64,000 nucleotides of DNA from Arthrobacter sp. ISL-5 (GTDB lineage Bacteria > Actinomycetota > Actinomycetes > Actinomycetales > Micrococcaceae): positions 62,001-126,000 of the forward strand of contig NZ_JAGGPM010000012.1 in assembly GCF_018613835.1 (NCBI RefSeq), read 5' to 3'. Positions 19,449 to 27,788 of this stretch are shown piece after piece; position 1 is the stretch's first letter, and the number at the start of each line of letters is the position of its first letter. The notes beneath the pieces are model-generated. The model saw only the letters and a list, made by a program, of their open reading frames with translations, did no database searches and was not told the DNA's origin. The translations under genes and the position numbers were made by a program.

Positions 19449-19937
19449 ATGAAGCATGACGTGACCATCGAGATCCCCAAGGGATCGCGCGTCAAGTACG
19501 AAGTCGACCATGAGACCGGCCGAGTCCGCCTGGACCGCGTCCTCTTCACCTCAATGCAGTACCCCACCCACTACGGATTCTTCGAGAACACCCTCGGCGA
19601 AGACGGCGACCCGCTGGACGCACTGGTGCTCCTGCAGGACTTCGATCTGCACCCGGGCGTCATCGTTGAAGCCCGCCCGATCGGTGTCTTCAACATGACC
19701 GACGACGGCGGCGGGGACGCCAAGGTCCTGTGCGTTCCGGCCGACCCCAGGTTCGACCACATCCAGGAAGTCAGCGACGTCAGCGAGTTCCTGATCAAGG
19801 AGATCGAGCACTTCTTCACCCGGTACAAGGACCTGGAGCCCGGCAAGTGGGTCAAGGCCGAGGGCTGGGCCGACCGCGCCGCTGCTGAAGCCGAGCTCGA
19901 GGCTTCCATCAAGCGTTACGTGCCCGCGGCACACTGA
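19449..19937 (+). CDS. ppa: Inorganic pyrophosphatase
   Basis: Hydrolyses pyrophosphate to phosphate in the cytoplasm, driving biosynthetic reactions. The 162-residue family I enzyme has the signature [10 protein letters not shown] with the metal-binding aspartates, a YPTHYGFF substrate region and DPRFDHI. ATG 19449 has an excellent GAGGAG site eight bases upstream. A strong Rho-independent terminator follows the stop codon. It is divergent from dacB, with about 150 bases between the two starts. Confidence 0.97.
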   Translation: MKHDVTIEIPKGSRVKYEVDHETGRVRLDRVLFTSMQYPTHYGFFENTLGEDGDPLDALVLLQDFDLHPGVIVEARPIGVFNMTDDGGGDAKVLCVPADPRFDHIQEVSDVSEFLIKEIEHFFTRYKDLEPGKWVKAEGWADRAAAEAELEASIKRYVPAAH

Positions 19938-19963
19938 CCCCACCCACCGCTTTAGACACCGAC

Positions 19964-20013
19964 GGCGGCAGGCGCGGTTCCTTGTGAACCGCACCTGCCG
20001 CCCTCGCGTTTTT
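19964..20013 (+). terminator. Rho-independent terminator of ppa
   Basis: GGCGGCAGGCGCGGTTC (from 19964) pairs with GAACCGCACCTGCCGCC (19986-20002) over a five-base loop, and a TTTTT run follows at 20009-20013. It lies 27 bases after the ppa stop. Confidence 0.9.
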
Positions 20014-20148
20014 CCGGACCCGCCGTGTCAGCGCGGGTGGCACAGCCGGGCAGGATATCGCACGCCGCCGGGGGCTGAAGTGAGCTCCGTGACGTCCCCG
20101 GCCGGAGATCTTGCCTCCCAGCGACCACCGGGTAGTCTGATTTCCACC

Positions 20149-20748
20149 ATGTTCACGCTGACTATCAACCAAACAGACAGCCGGCGCGACGGCGACCGGG
20201 TCCCGCAGCTCCTCAAGGACCTGCGGCATATCCCGGCGCGCCTGGACTTCGACCGCTCCGTGGAAGACGAAGTGCAGGGGATCCTGGATTGTCCCCATCA
20301 GACCGTGGAAGCCGCCATGATCGCGCTGCGGTGCGGCAGCTGGTTTGTGGGGATCGGCGTGGGCCCTGTGAACGAGCCGCTGCCGAACCAGATCAAGGAC
20401 GCCTCCGGGCACGGGCTGGTGTACGCGCGCCGGGCCGTGGACCGGCTCCGCTACGGCAAGGAGCGTATTCCCGTGGCCGTGGAGGGCCCCCTGGCGGACG
20501 TGGCAGCGGAATCCGAGTCGGTGCTCCGGCTCCTGGGCCATATTGTCCGGGACAGGAGCGAGGCCGAATGGCGTGTCCTGGATCTGCTGACCCCCGGTGT
20601 TCGCGGCCAGCAGAAAGCCGTGGCGGCGGAACTGGGCATCACCTCCCAGGCCGTCAGCAAGGCCGTGGCGAGGTCGCAGTGGAACGAGGAGCACGCTGCC
20701 CGGCCAGCCGCGGCAAGACTGCTTTCCCTCATTCTCGAGGTGCGGTAG
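20149..20748 (+). CDS. SatD-like protein with C-terminal helix-turn-helix
   Basis: A 199-residue protein. The N-terminal half follows the SatD pattern as I know it: a DSRRDG start, SVEDEVQGIL (compare GDE-Q), FVGIGVGPV, and a charged AR-AV-RLR run. The C-terminus has a clear helix-turn-helix (GQQKAVAAELGITSQAVSKAV, about 160-180). So it may be a nucleotide-sensing DNA-binding protein; no target is evident. ATG 20149 is used; the frame is open upstream but includes the ppa terminator. It stands alone between ppa and a minus-strand HAD gene. Confidence 0.7.
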   Translation: MFTLTINQTDSRRDGDRVPQLLKDLRHIPARLDFDRSVEDEVQGILDCPHQTVEAAMIALRCGSWFVGIGVGPVNEPLPNQIKDASGHGLVYARRAVDRLRYGKERIPVAVEGPLADVAAESESVLRLLGHIVRDRSEAEWRVLDLLTPGVRGQQKAVAAELGITSQAVSKAVARSQWNEEHAARPAAARLLSLILEVR

Positions 20749-20797
20749 ACAGTTCCGGTCGGGTCGTCAGCGCGGGAACGCCTGAGCAGCCCGTCGC

Positions 20798-21643
20798 TTA
20801 CAGGAGTCCGCGCAGCACGTGCGCAGCGCCGTCGTCGTACACGGACTTGGTGACCTCATCTGCCGCGGCAACCACTTCCTCCGGGGCCTGGCCCATGGCG
20901 ACGCCGCGTCCAGCCCACGTGAGCATTTCGATGTCGTTGCGGCCGTCGCCGATGGCTAGGGTGCTGGCAGCCTCGACGCCGAGCCTGCGGCGCAGGCTTT
21001 CGAGCGCACTGGCCTTGGTGACCCCTGCTGCGGCGATGTCCAGCCAGGCGGTCCAGCCCACCGAGTAGGTGACGCCGGCAAGCCCGATGTGTTCAATGGC
21101 CTCGTTGAACTCCTCCGGGGTGTTCTCGGCGCTGAAGACCACGACGCGGACGGCCGTGGCCTCCAGCATGGTCTGGAAGTCGACGCCGATCGCCTCCACC
21201 CCGAAGCTCGCATCCTGGAAGCGCTCGGTGGAGAGGAAGTTGCCGTCCTCATCCTCGAGCGCGTATTTGGCTGCCGGCAGGCGCTTGCGGAGGGCGCGGA
21301 GCGCGGGGCCGGGATCGAACGTGGCCTTGTGGATGATTTCATAGCCGTCCGCCAACTCCGGATCCAGGCGCAGCGTCACGCCGCCGTTGCAGCAGACGGC
21401 GTAGCCGCGGTCGATCCCGATCTGCTCAATGACGGGAAGGGTCGCGTTAAGGGACCGGCCGGTGGCGATCATGACGTCATGGCCGGCGGCAACCACGGCC
21501 TGCGCGGCGTCGCGGACGGGGGCAGACATGTGGCCGTCGTGGTCCACCAGGGTTCCGTCCACGTCCAGGGCGATCATGAGTTTCTGCCGGATATCTTGCT
21601 GGTCTTCGATGCCAGCGGCTGAGTTTTCAGTCAATATTGTCAT
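20798..21643 (-). CDS. HAD-family phosphatase, Cof type
   Basis: A 281-residue sugar-phosphate-type phosphatase. It has the nucleophile motif ALDVDGTLVD, the C2-type cap, and the C-terminal metal motif IGDGRNDIEML. The large cap between motif 1 and motif 3 places it in the Cof/YbiV group, which dephosphorylates sugar phosphates or flavins. ATG 21643 is preceded by AT-rich sequence; the upstream 10 codons are not family-like. It lies about 100 bases after the serS stop on the same strand, separated by a hairpin. Substrate unknown. Confidence 0.88.
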   Translation of the reverse strand: MTILTENSAAGIEDQQDIRQKLMIALDVDGTLVDHDGHMSAPVRDAAQAVVAAGHDVMIATGRSLNATLPVIEQIGIDRGYAVCCNGGVTLRLDPELADGYEIIHKATFDPGPALRALRKRLPAAKYALEDEDGNFLSTERFQDASFGVEAIGVDFQTMLEATAVRVVVFSAENTPEEFNEAIEHIGLAGVTYSVGWTAWLDIAAAGVTKASALESLRRRLGVEAASTLAIGDGRNDIEMLTWAGRGVAMGQAPEEVVAAADEVTKSVYDDGAAHVLRGLL

Positions 21644-21710
21644 GCCTATTAGTAGAGCAGACGCCCCTGACACCCGCTAGGACGCAGGCCACAGCAGCGT
21701 GTGAACAGCA

Positions 21711-21750
21711 GGTAAATACTCACAGGTTTTCCCCGGTGTGAGTGTTTACC
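21711..21750 (-). terminator. AT-containing hairpin after serS
   Basis: GGTAAATACTCACA (21711-21724) pairs with TGTGAGTGTTTACC (21737-21750) with one mismatch over a 12-base loop. It abuts the serS stop (21751) and precedes the HAD gene. No T-run follows, so it may terminate, stabilise the serS mRNA or act as a protein-binding palindrome. Confidence 0.55.
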
Positions 21751-23031
21751 CTAGAGGACCGGGAGGACCTCGAGGCCGCCGATGTACTTCTGCAGGGCTG
21801 CCGGCACGCTGACGGAGCCGTCCGGGTTCTGGTGGTGCTCCAGGATGGCCACGATCCAGCGCGTGGTGGCCAACGTGCCGTTGAGCGTGGCCACGGGACG
21901 GGTGCCCTTGGGCGTGCCGTCCTCGGTGAACACCCGCTCACGGATGTTCAGGCGGCGGGCCTGGAACGTGGTGCAGTTGGAGGTGGACGTCAGCTCGCGG
22001 TAGGCGCCCTGCGTCGGAACCCATGCCTCGCAGTCATACTTGCGGGCCGCGGACATTCCGAGGTCGCCTGCGGCGGTGTCGATCACACGGTACGGGAGCT
22101 CGCACTTGGCCAGCATCTCCTCTTCCCAGGCGAGCAGGCGTTCATGTTCCGCAGCAGCCTCTTCGACAGTGGTGTAGACGAACATCTCCACTTTGTTGAA
22201 CTGGTGCACACGGATGATGCCGCGGGTGTCCTTGCCGTGCGAACCGGCCTCGCGGCGGTAGCACGAGCTCTGGCCGGCGAACCGGATGGGCCCCGGCGTG
22301 AGGTCCAGGATCTCGTCCGCGTGGTAGCCGGCCAGGGGCACCTCGGAGGTTCCCACAAGGTAAAGGTCGTCTTCAGCGAGACGGTAGATCTCGGCGTCGT
22401 GCTTGACGTCAAAACCGGTGCCCTGCATGGTCTCGGGACGGACCAGCGTGGGGGTGATCATGGGGACGAAGCCGGCCTCGATGGCCTGGTCCATGGCCAT
22501 CTGCAGCAGTGCCATCTCCAGCCGTGCGCCTACGCCGCGGAGGAAGTAGAACCGTGAGCCGGAAACCTTGGCGCCGCGCTCCATGTCGATCGCGCCGATC
22601 AGTTCGCCGATCTCCAGGTGGTCCCGCGGTTCGAAGTCCGGGAATTCACGCGGCGTGCCGACGGTCCTGACCACTATGTAGTCGTCCTCGCCGCCTTCCG
22701 GCACGCCGTCCTCGATGAGGTTCGGAATGGTGCGCAGCAGTTCTTCCTGCTTGGCCTGCGCGGCGTCGGCCTCGGCTGACGCGGCCTTGACCGCTCCGGC
22801 GAGCTCGCGGACCTCGGCGAGGAGCGCCTGCTTTTCCTCGCCCTTGGCCTGGGCCACTTTCTTGCCGAACACATTCTGTTCAGCGCGGAGGTTTTCGAAG
22901 CTGATCAGCGCGGCCCGGCGCGCGGCATCCGCATCGATGATCGCGTCCACCAGGGTTTCGTCCGCACCGCGGGCGTGCTGGCTGGCGCGGAACTTGTCCG
23001 GGTTGTCGCTGAGGTCTTTTACGTCGATCAC
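21751..23031 (-). CDS. serS: Seryl-tRNA synthetase
   Basis: Charges tRNA-Ser. The 426-residue class II enzyme has the N-terminal coiled-coil tRNA arm (about 30-100, rich in Ala/Glu/Lys), [15 protein letters not shown], motif 2 [19 protein letters not shown], and motif 3 [17 protein letters not shown]. The start is the GTG at 23031 ([11 protein letters not shown]), the classic SerRS N-terminus; the longer frame to 23295 has no homology. It is divergent from the lipid-kinase gene. Confidence 0.97.
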   Translation of the reverse strand: MIDVKDLSDNPDKFRASQHARGADETLVDAIIDADAARRAALISFENLRAEQNVFGKKVAQAKGEEKQALLAEVRELAGAVKAASAEADAAQAKQEELLRTIPNLIEDGVPEGGEDDYIVVRTVGTPREFPDFEPRDHLEIGELIGAIDMERGAKVSGSRFYFLRGVGARLEMALLQMAMDQAIEAGFVPMITPTLVRPETMQGTGFDVKHDAEIYRLAEDDLYLVGTSEVPLAGYHADEILDLTPGPIRFAGQSSCYRREAGSHGKDTRGIIRVHQFNKVEMFVYTTVEEAAAEHERLLAWEEEMLAKCELPYRVIDTAAGDLGMSAARKYDCEAWVPTQGAYRELTSTSNCTTFQARRLNIRERVFTEDGTPKGTRPVATLNGTLATTRWIVAILEHHQNPDGSVSVPAALQKYIGGLEVLPVL

Positions 23032-23166
23032 CAGACAAGAGTATCGAATCCGGAGGGCTGTCCGGGCGGATGCCGTTGGCGGCCGGCTCCGGACCGGGAT
23101 GACGGGACAGGTTGCCGAACATTGCTGAACTGTGGGCGGCACCGGGCGGGATAGTGTTGGAGCACC

Positions 23167-24231
23167 ATGAGCGACCTGCTTCTCTACGTCCTGATCGCTG
23201 GGGCACTGGCGTTCGCCGTCTCCAGCTGGTGGGGTGTGCGCAGGCTCAAGGCCGCACACGCACGCAGCGCCGTCCGGGAGGACACCCACGAGCACGGCCT
23301 AGAACACCAGCGTGTTGCCGTGGTCCTGAACCCCATCGCGGCCAAGTCCGCGGAGGCACGCGCCACGATCCAGCGGGCCTGCCTGACGGCAGGCTGGGAG
23401 GCCCCCCGTTTCTTCGAGACGACGCCCGAGGATCCCGGCCACTCGCAGGTGCGGGCGGCGCTGGAATACGGGGCCGACGTCGTCCTGGTGGGCGGCGGCG
23501 ACGGAACAGTACGCGTCGTGGCCGAGTCCCTTGCGCACACGGGGGTTGCGATGGGCCTGATCCCGCTGGGCACGGGGAACCTCTTGGCGCGCAACGTGGA
23601 CTTGGACGTCTATGACCTTCACGGCAATGTGCAGACCGCTCTTTTTGGCCATCAGCGCTACATCGATACCGCACGGATGCGGATTGAGAATTCGCAGACC
23701 GGCCACTCGTCAAGCCATGCGTTCCTCGTGATTGCGGGCATCGGGATGGACGCCGAGGTGGTGGGCGATACCAACGCCGGGCTGAAGCGGGCCGTGGGCT
23801 GGCTCGCATACACGGAGGCAGGCGTCCGCCACCTGCCCGGGCGGCGGAAGAAAGTGTCAATCTCCCTGAACGACGAGCCCGAGCAGGCCCGCAAGATCCG
23901 GAGCGTCCTCTTTGCCAACTGCGGGCTTGTCCCGGGCGGAATCGACCTCATTCCCCAGGCCATGATCGACGACGGGATGCTGGACGTGGTGGTCATGAGC
24001 CCCCGGAGCGCCGTCGGGTGGCTGGCCATGTACGCCAAAATCCTCTTCAAGCACAAGCGGCACCTGCCCGTCATGAGCGTCTACCGTTCCGGCAAAGTGG
24101 TCATCAAGTGCCCGGAGCCGATGCCCACGCAACTCGACGGCGACACGTCCGGGGACGCGACAAAGGTCACAGTTCAGGTGGAGCCCAGGTCACTGCTGGT
24201 CCGGGTCAGGGAAGACACCGCCCGTCAGTAG
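23167..24231 (+). CDS. Diacylglycerol kinase-like lipid kinase
   Basis: A 354-residue member of the DAGK catalytic family. A single N-terminal transmembrane helix (1-22) is followed by a KLKAAH-type basic stretch, [10 protein letters not shown] (53-61), the nucleotide motif GGGDGT (109-114), [10 protein letters not shown], and a C-terminal [11 protein letters not shown] segment with the second substrate-binding lobe. In actinobacteria such proteins phosphorylate diacylglycerol or related lipids; sphingosine-type activity is an alternative label. Start ATG is next to AGCACC upstream of 23167. It diverges from serS. Confidence 0.88.
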   Translation: MSDLLLYVLIAGALAFAVSSWWGVRRLKAAHARSAVREDTHEHGLEHQRVAVVLNPIAAKSAEARATIQRACLTAGWEAPRFFETTPEDPGHSQVRAALEYGADVVLVGGGDGTVRVVAESLAHTGVAMGLIPLGTGNLLARNVDLDVYDLHGNVQTALFGHQRYIDTARMRIENSQTGHSSSHAFLVIAGIGMDAEVVGDTNAGLKRAVGWLAYTEAGVRHLPGRRKKVSISLNDEPEQARKIRSVLFANCGLVPGGIDLIPQAMIDDGMLDVVVMSPRSAVGWLAMYAKILFKHKRHLPVMSVYRSGKVVIKCPEPMPTQLDGDTSGDATKVTVQVEPRSLLVRVREDTARQ

Positions 24232-24321
24232 CGGGAACAGCAGGATCGGCAGCCAGGGACTTGCAGTGTAAGGACTGGCGGGAAAGTTCTGGAATGGCGC
24301 GCAGGTTCTGAGGCGCGCGCC

Positions 24322-24349
24322 GCGGAATGGTGGGCGCGGAATGCTGGGC
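24322..24349. repeat. Tandem 14-bp duplication
   Basis: GCGGAATGGTGGGC followed directly by GCGGAATGCTGGGC (13 of 14 identical), just after the lipid-kinase gene and before the stop of the small minus-strand gene. Confidence 0.7.
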
Positions 24350-24352
24350 GGT

Positions 24353-24574
24353 CTAGGCCGTCTTGGCGGTGCCGGTACGCTTGGCGGCGTCGGCGGCGGC
24401 CTTGGCGGCTGCGCGGGCCTCGGACTGCTCGCGGATCATGGCCTGTTCCTCTTCGAAGCGCAGGCGGTCCGCCCGGTCTGCATCGTCCCCGTCCCAGTCC
24501 TGGTTGTCGGAGGTCGGCTTGGGATTGACGATCATTCCCTGGCCGTCGTTGTCGGTGCTGGTTCTGTCTGACAT
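24353..24574 (-). CDS. Small charged hypothetical protein
   Basis: A 73-residue hydrophilic protein, MSDRTSTDNDGQGMIV at the N-terminus, then an acidic stretch with DWDGDDADRADRL and a lysine/alanine-rich helix. It has no signal peptide or membrane segment and no recognised domain. ATG 24574 has GGGAG seven bases upstream. Codon usage is ordinary for the window. It is convergent with the lipid kinase and about 90 bases from the pheA stop. Confidence 0.6.
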   Translation of the reverse strand: MSDRTSTDNDGQGMIVNPKPTSDNQDWDGDDADRADRLRFEEEQAMIREQSEARAAAKAAADAAKRTGTAKTA

Positions 24575-24667
24575 GACCCGCTCCCTTCGTTGGGGCCACC
24601 CCCCATGTTGATCAGGCAAGCATACGCACAGTAACAAGGGCAGGGAAGTGCCCCATGGGGCATTTGT

Positions 24668-25648
24668 CTACGCTGTGGGCGAAGCATTCACCGTCATCCC
24701 GGAGCCGAGAGTTTCGGCTGCGAGTATGTCTCGGACCCATGCATGCGCATTGCGGAATGCTTCGTCTGACGTATGCGGCGGGACCACCAGGCTTTGCGCG
24801 TCCGCGCGACCGTAGGAGCCCAGGAACCGTGTTGCGGGGCTGATGCGGTGCAGCCCGGCGAGGGCGTCGGCCACCCGGGCGTCTGCCACGTGGCCGTCGG
24901 CGTCAATGCTGAAGAAGTAGTGGCCCAGGTACTGGCCCGTGGGCCGGGACTCGATCCGGCTCAGGTTGACGCCGCGGGTGGCAAACTGGTCCAGGATCTC
25001 CATCAGGGCCCCCGGCCTGTCCTCGGGCAGCGGGACCACAACCGTTGTCTTGTCCGCGCCGGTCCGGGCGGGCAGCACTCCGGGGCGGCTGACCAGGACG
25101 AAGCGGGTCACGGCTCCGGGGTTGTCGCCGATGTTCTCCGCCAGTACATGCAGCCCGGGCTGTTCCGCGGCGACGATCGGCGCGCAGATGGCGGCGTCGT
25201 AGTGCGGGTTGTCCTCCAGCAGCCCCATGGCCGCGGCCGCGGTGGAGGAACCGGGAATGTATTCAACTCCGGGAATGTTGGCATCCACCCAGAGCCGGCA
25301 CTGCGCCCAGGCGTGGCCGTGCGTGGAGACCCGCCGGATCTGCGAGATTTCCACGCCGGGCCGGGCCACAAGGACAAAGCTGATGGGCACAAGGGCCTCC
25401 CGGATGATCCGGAGCTCCTGGCCGGTGGCGATCGCATCCAGCGTGGCGGTCACGCCGCCCTCCACCGAGTTTTCAATGGGCACCATCGCGGCGTCCGCGG
25501 ATCCGTCGCGGACCTTGTCCAGGGCGGTGTTGACGTTGGACGACGGGATGCGCACCGCCTCCGCCGCATCCGGAACCTGCATGAGCGCCGCCTCCGTGAA
25601 CGTGCCCTCAGGGCCGAGGAAGGTATACGTGGGGCGGGACGCAGGCAT
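24668..25648 (-). CDS. pheA: Prephenate dehydratase
   Basis: Makes phenylpyruvate from prephenate in phenylalanine synthesis. The 326-residue monofunctional enzyme starts TFLGPEGTF, has PIENSVEGGV (57-66), catalytic TRF (181-183), and a C-terminal ACT domain with ESRPTGQYLGHYFF (233-246), the phenylalanine-binding feedback site. A rhodanese gene lies 51 bases upstream on the same strand. ACT presence implies allosteric inhibition by phenylalanine. Confidence 0.95.
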   Translation of the reverse strand: MPASRPTYTFLGPEGTFTEAALMQVPDAAEAVRIPSSNVNTALDKVRDGSADAAMVPIENSVEGGVTATLDAIATGQELRIIREALVPISFVLVARPGVEISQIRRVSTHGHAWAQCRLWVDANIPGVEYIPGSSTAAAAMGLLEDNPHYDAAICAPIVAAEQPGLHVLAENIGDNPGAVTRFVLVSRPGVLPARTGADKTTVVVPLPEDRPGALMEILDQFATRGVNLSRIESRPTGQYLGHYFFSIDADGHVADARVADALAGLHRISPATRFLGSYGRADAQSLVVPPHTSDEAFRNAHAWVRDILAAETLGSGMTVNASPTA

Positions 25649-25699
25649 GAGCGGTATTCCTTTGGTGTTATATACGGGACTGCGCGGACGGCGCCGAGG

Positions 25700-26026
25700 T
25701 CAGAGAACCACTGGCTTGAGGCCGTTGTCCGAGACCAGCGGCTTGCCGGATTCGAGCCACTGATCCATGCCCCCGGCCACATTCATTGCCGAGTAGCCCT
25801 GGCCCACGAGCCACTGCGCAGCCCGGAAGGACCGTCCGCCCGTGCGGCAGATGACGTAGAGGTCATCGTCCGGGTCAAGGTCGTCAAGGCGTCCGGGAAG
25901 CTGGTCCAGGGGGATGTGCACGGCGCCTTCCACGTGTCCGGCCACCCACTCGTAGTCCTCCCGCACGTCCAGGATCGTGGCGTCCGCAGGTACGTCGCTG
26001 ACGGTGACGGTATCGAAGTCGCTCAT
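25700..26026 (-). CDS. Single-domain rhodanese-like protein
   Basis: A 108-residue rhodanese fold protein with the active-site Cys60 in VICRTGGRS (58-66) and the CH2A-type segments DVREDYEWVAGHVEGAVHIPL. It probably carries sulfane sulfur or acts as a small thiol-transfer protein. ATG 26026 has AGGAGAGG upstream. It precedes pheA on the same strand and may share its transcript, though no functional link is known. Confidence 0.9.
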   Translation of the reverse strand: MSDFDTVTVSDVPADATILDVREDYEWVAGHVEGAVHIPLDQLPGRLDDLDPDDDLYVICRTGGRSFRAAQWLVGQGYSAMNVAGGMDQWLESGKPLVSDNGLKPVVL

Positions 26027-26222
26027 GGGAGTCCTCTCCTTTGCTCAAGCTCTCTGCACCAGCGTATCGCCAGCAGCGGGCCGCGCACCCCCCGGGCTGC
26101 GCAGGTTACGCTGGTCAGCAGACCCCGAAGGAGAGCCTCATTGCCTGCCCGCCCCCTCTCAATACGTGCCGCCCCCACTGACAGCGTGGCGGGAATACCC
26201 GAGCGGCCGGAGCCCCGCTTCC

Positions 26223-27695
26223 GTGGCTGATATCCACCACCTTTCCGCCGTCCGGCTCAGGGATGCGATTCGCTCGGGCGAGCTCTCCGCGCGGGAGGCG
26301 GTGACTCATTTCCTCGGCAGGATCGACGAATCCAATCCCCGGCTGGGAGCATTCGTCACCGTCACCGCGGACATGGCCATGGCTGACGCAGCCGCGGCGG
26401 ACCGCCTGTACGCGCGGCGACCTCCGGATCAGGAATTGCCGCCGCTCCATGGCGTGCCGCTGGCTTTCAAGGACCTCACCGATGTGGCCGGCGTGGTCAC
26501 GACTCACGGCAGCGCTGCCCTGGAACGCCGCCCCGCCCCGATGGACGGGGCACTGGCGGCGGCGCTGAAAGGTGCCGGAGCCATTTCCCTGGGCAAGACG
26601 CAGGTGCCCGAGTTCGGACTGACGGCCTACAGCGAAAACCGCATCGCACCGCCGTCGCGAAATCCCTACGCCCTGAGCCGCAGCTCGGGCGGTTCTTCCG
26701 GCGGCAGTGCCGCCGCCGTGGCAGCCGGGCTGCTGCCGTTTGCGCCGGGAACCGACGGCGGCGGGTCGGTCCGGATTCCGGCTGCGGCCTGCGGTCTGCT
26801 GGGCCTCAAGCCCGGGCGGGGCCTGGTCCCCGCCGGGGAAAGCGGCGGGGATCCGGCAAAGCTGGTGGTGGCCGGGCCGCTGGCGCGCTCGGCAGCGGAC
26901 GCCGCGCTGATGCTGGACGCGCTGGTTGGGGAAGGATCCCATAGCGCCGGCCATGGCGCAGATTCAGGCCATGGCACAGCAGCCCTGGAGTCCGAAGGCG
27001 GGTACCTCAAGGCCGTAAACCGCGAACCGGCAAAGCTCCGCATCGGCGTGACCCTGGACAGCCCGTGGTCCGGGATCTTCCCGTTCACGCCGGATGAAGA
27101 GGCCCTGGACGCGCTGGAGACCGGGGTCCGCCTGTTGACCGAGGCCGGGCACGACGTCGTCGAAACTGCCGTCCGCTACGACAACCGCTACCCGGACGCC
27201 TTCACGTCGGCATGGACCGCGGGGGTCGGGGCTGCCCGGATCGCGCCGCAGCGCGAAGCCCTGCTGACCCCCCTGACGCGGACGTTCCGGCGCCGCGCAC
27301 AGCAGCGGAGCGCCTCGAAACTCAGCGAGTCGCTGGCCTTCCTGCGGCAGTTCCAGCGCGACACCGTGGCACAGTACGCCGAGTGGGACCTGATCCTCAC
27401 GCCGTCGCTGGCGCAGACACCGCGGCCCGTGGGCTGGTTTACGGGTTCCGCCCACGGGGACGGGCACTGGCCCGTCTCGGAGTGGGCCGGCGACGCCGAC
27501 GGCGACTACCGCAGGCAGTGCGAGTTCGCGCCGTGGTCCTCCATGGTGAACGTCTGCGGCCTGCCGGCCGTCAGCGTCCCGGTGCACTGGACCGGTGGAG
27601 CTGCCGGCGAAGGGCTTCCGATGGGCATCCAGCTGATCGGCCGCCCGGGCTCCGAGGCACTGCTCCTGCAGACGGCGGCGCAGCTGGGATTCTAG
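26223..27695 (+). CDS. Amidase-signature family amidase
   Basis: A 490-residue amidase of the Ser-cisSer-Lys family. Lys83 (PLAFKDLTD), the glycine/serine-rich SSGGSSGGS (about 154-162, cis-Ser) and the nucleophile Ser in GTDGGGSVRIPA (about 176-187) are all present. Closely related proteins act on short amides, aryl amides or are GatA-like, but no GatBC genes are nearby, so it is not the tRNA amidotransferase. The GTG start at 26223 has no SD; AGGAG at 26129-26133 hints that translation could begin upstream, for example GTG 26166 in frame. Confidence 0.85.
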   Translation: MADIHHLSAVRLRDAIRSGELSAREAVTHFLGRIDESNPRLGAFVTVTADMAMADAAAADRLYARRPPDQELPPLHGVPLAFKDLTDVAGVVTTHGSAALERRPAPMDGALAAALKGAGAISLGKTQVPEFGLTAYSENRIAPPSRNPYALSRSSGGSSGGSAAAVAAGLLPFAPGTDGGGSVRIPAAACGLLGLKPGRGLVPAGESGGDPAKLVVAGPLARSAADAALMLDALVGEGSHSAGHGADSGHGTAALESEGGYLKAVNREPAKLRIGVTLDSPWSGIFPFTPDEEALDALETGVRLLTEAGHDVVETAVRYDNRYPDAFTSAWTAGVGAARIAPQREALLTPLTRTFRRRAQQRSASKLSESLAFLRQFQRDTVAQYAEWDLILTPSLAQTPRPVGWFTGSAHGDGHWPVSEWAGDADGDYRRQCEFAPWSSMVNVCGLPAVSVPVHWTGGAAGEGLPMGIQLIGRPGSEALLLQTAAQLGF

Positions 27696-27711
27696 GCCGC
27701 CGGCCGGCGGC
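27696..27711. terminator. 16-bp perfect palindrome after amidase
   Basis: GCCGCCGGCCGGCGGC is perfectly self-complementary and starts immediately after the amidase stop. It could act as a terminator stem but has no loop or T-run. Confidence 0.4.
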
Positions 27712-27734
27712 AGTTGCTGCAGGCAACCGAAAAT

Positions 27735-27760
27735 GTGACAACCGGGGGCCGGGGTGTCAC
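27735..27760. promoter_or_regulatory. Inverted repeat upstream of the POT transporter
   Basis: GTGACA (27735-27740) and TGTCAC (27755-27760) are separated by 14 bases and end 10 bases before the POT transporter start codon. A regulator-binding site is possible; a chance repeat cannot be excluded. Confidence 0.35.
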
Positions 27761-27767
27761 CCTTAAG

Positions 27768-27788
27768 TAAATGAGCACTACTCATTTA
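27768..27788 (+). promoter_or_regulatory. Hairpin covering the POT transporter start codon
   Basis: TAAATGAG (27768-27775) and CTCATTTA (27781-27788) pair perfectly over a five-base loop. The left arm contains the ATG at 27771, so folding would mask the start. No strong ribosome site precedes it. Confidence 0.5.

Noticed and set aside
26141..26222. TTG or CTG start of the amidase just after an AGGAG site
   Set aside because: TTG 26141 is out of frame and CTG is rare; I kept GTG 26223 but flagged the uncertainty.
24773..26230. Long plus-strand frame opposite pheA and rhodanese
   Set aside because: Arginine/histidine-rich shadow sequence without domain signals; the minus-strand genes are clear.
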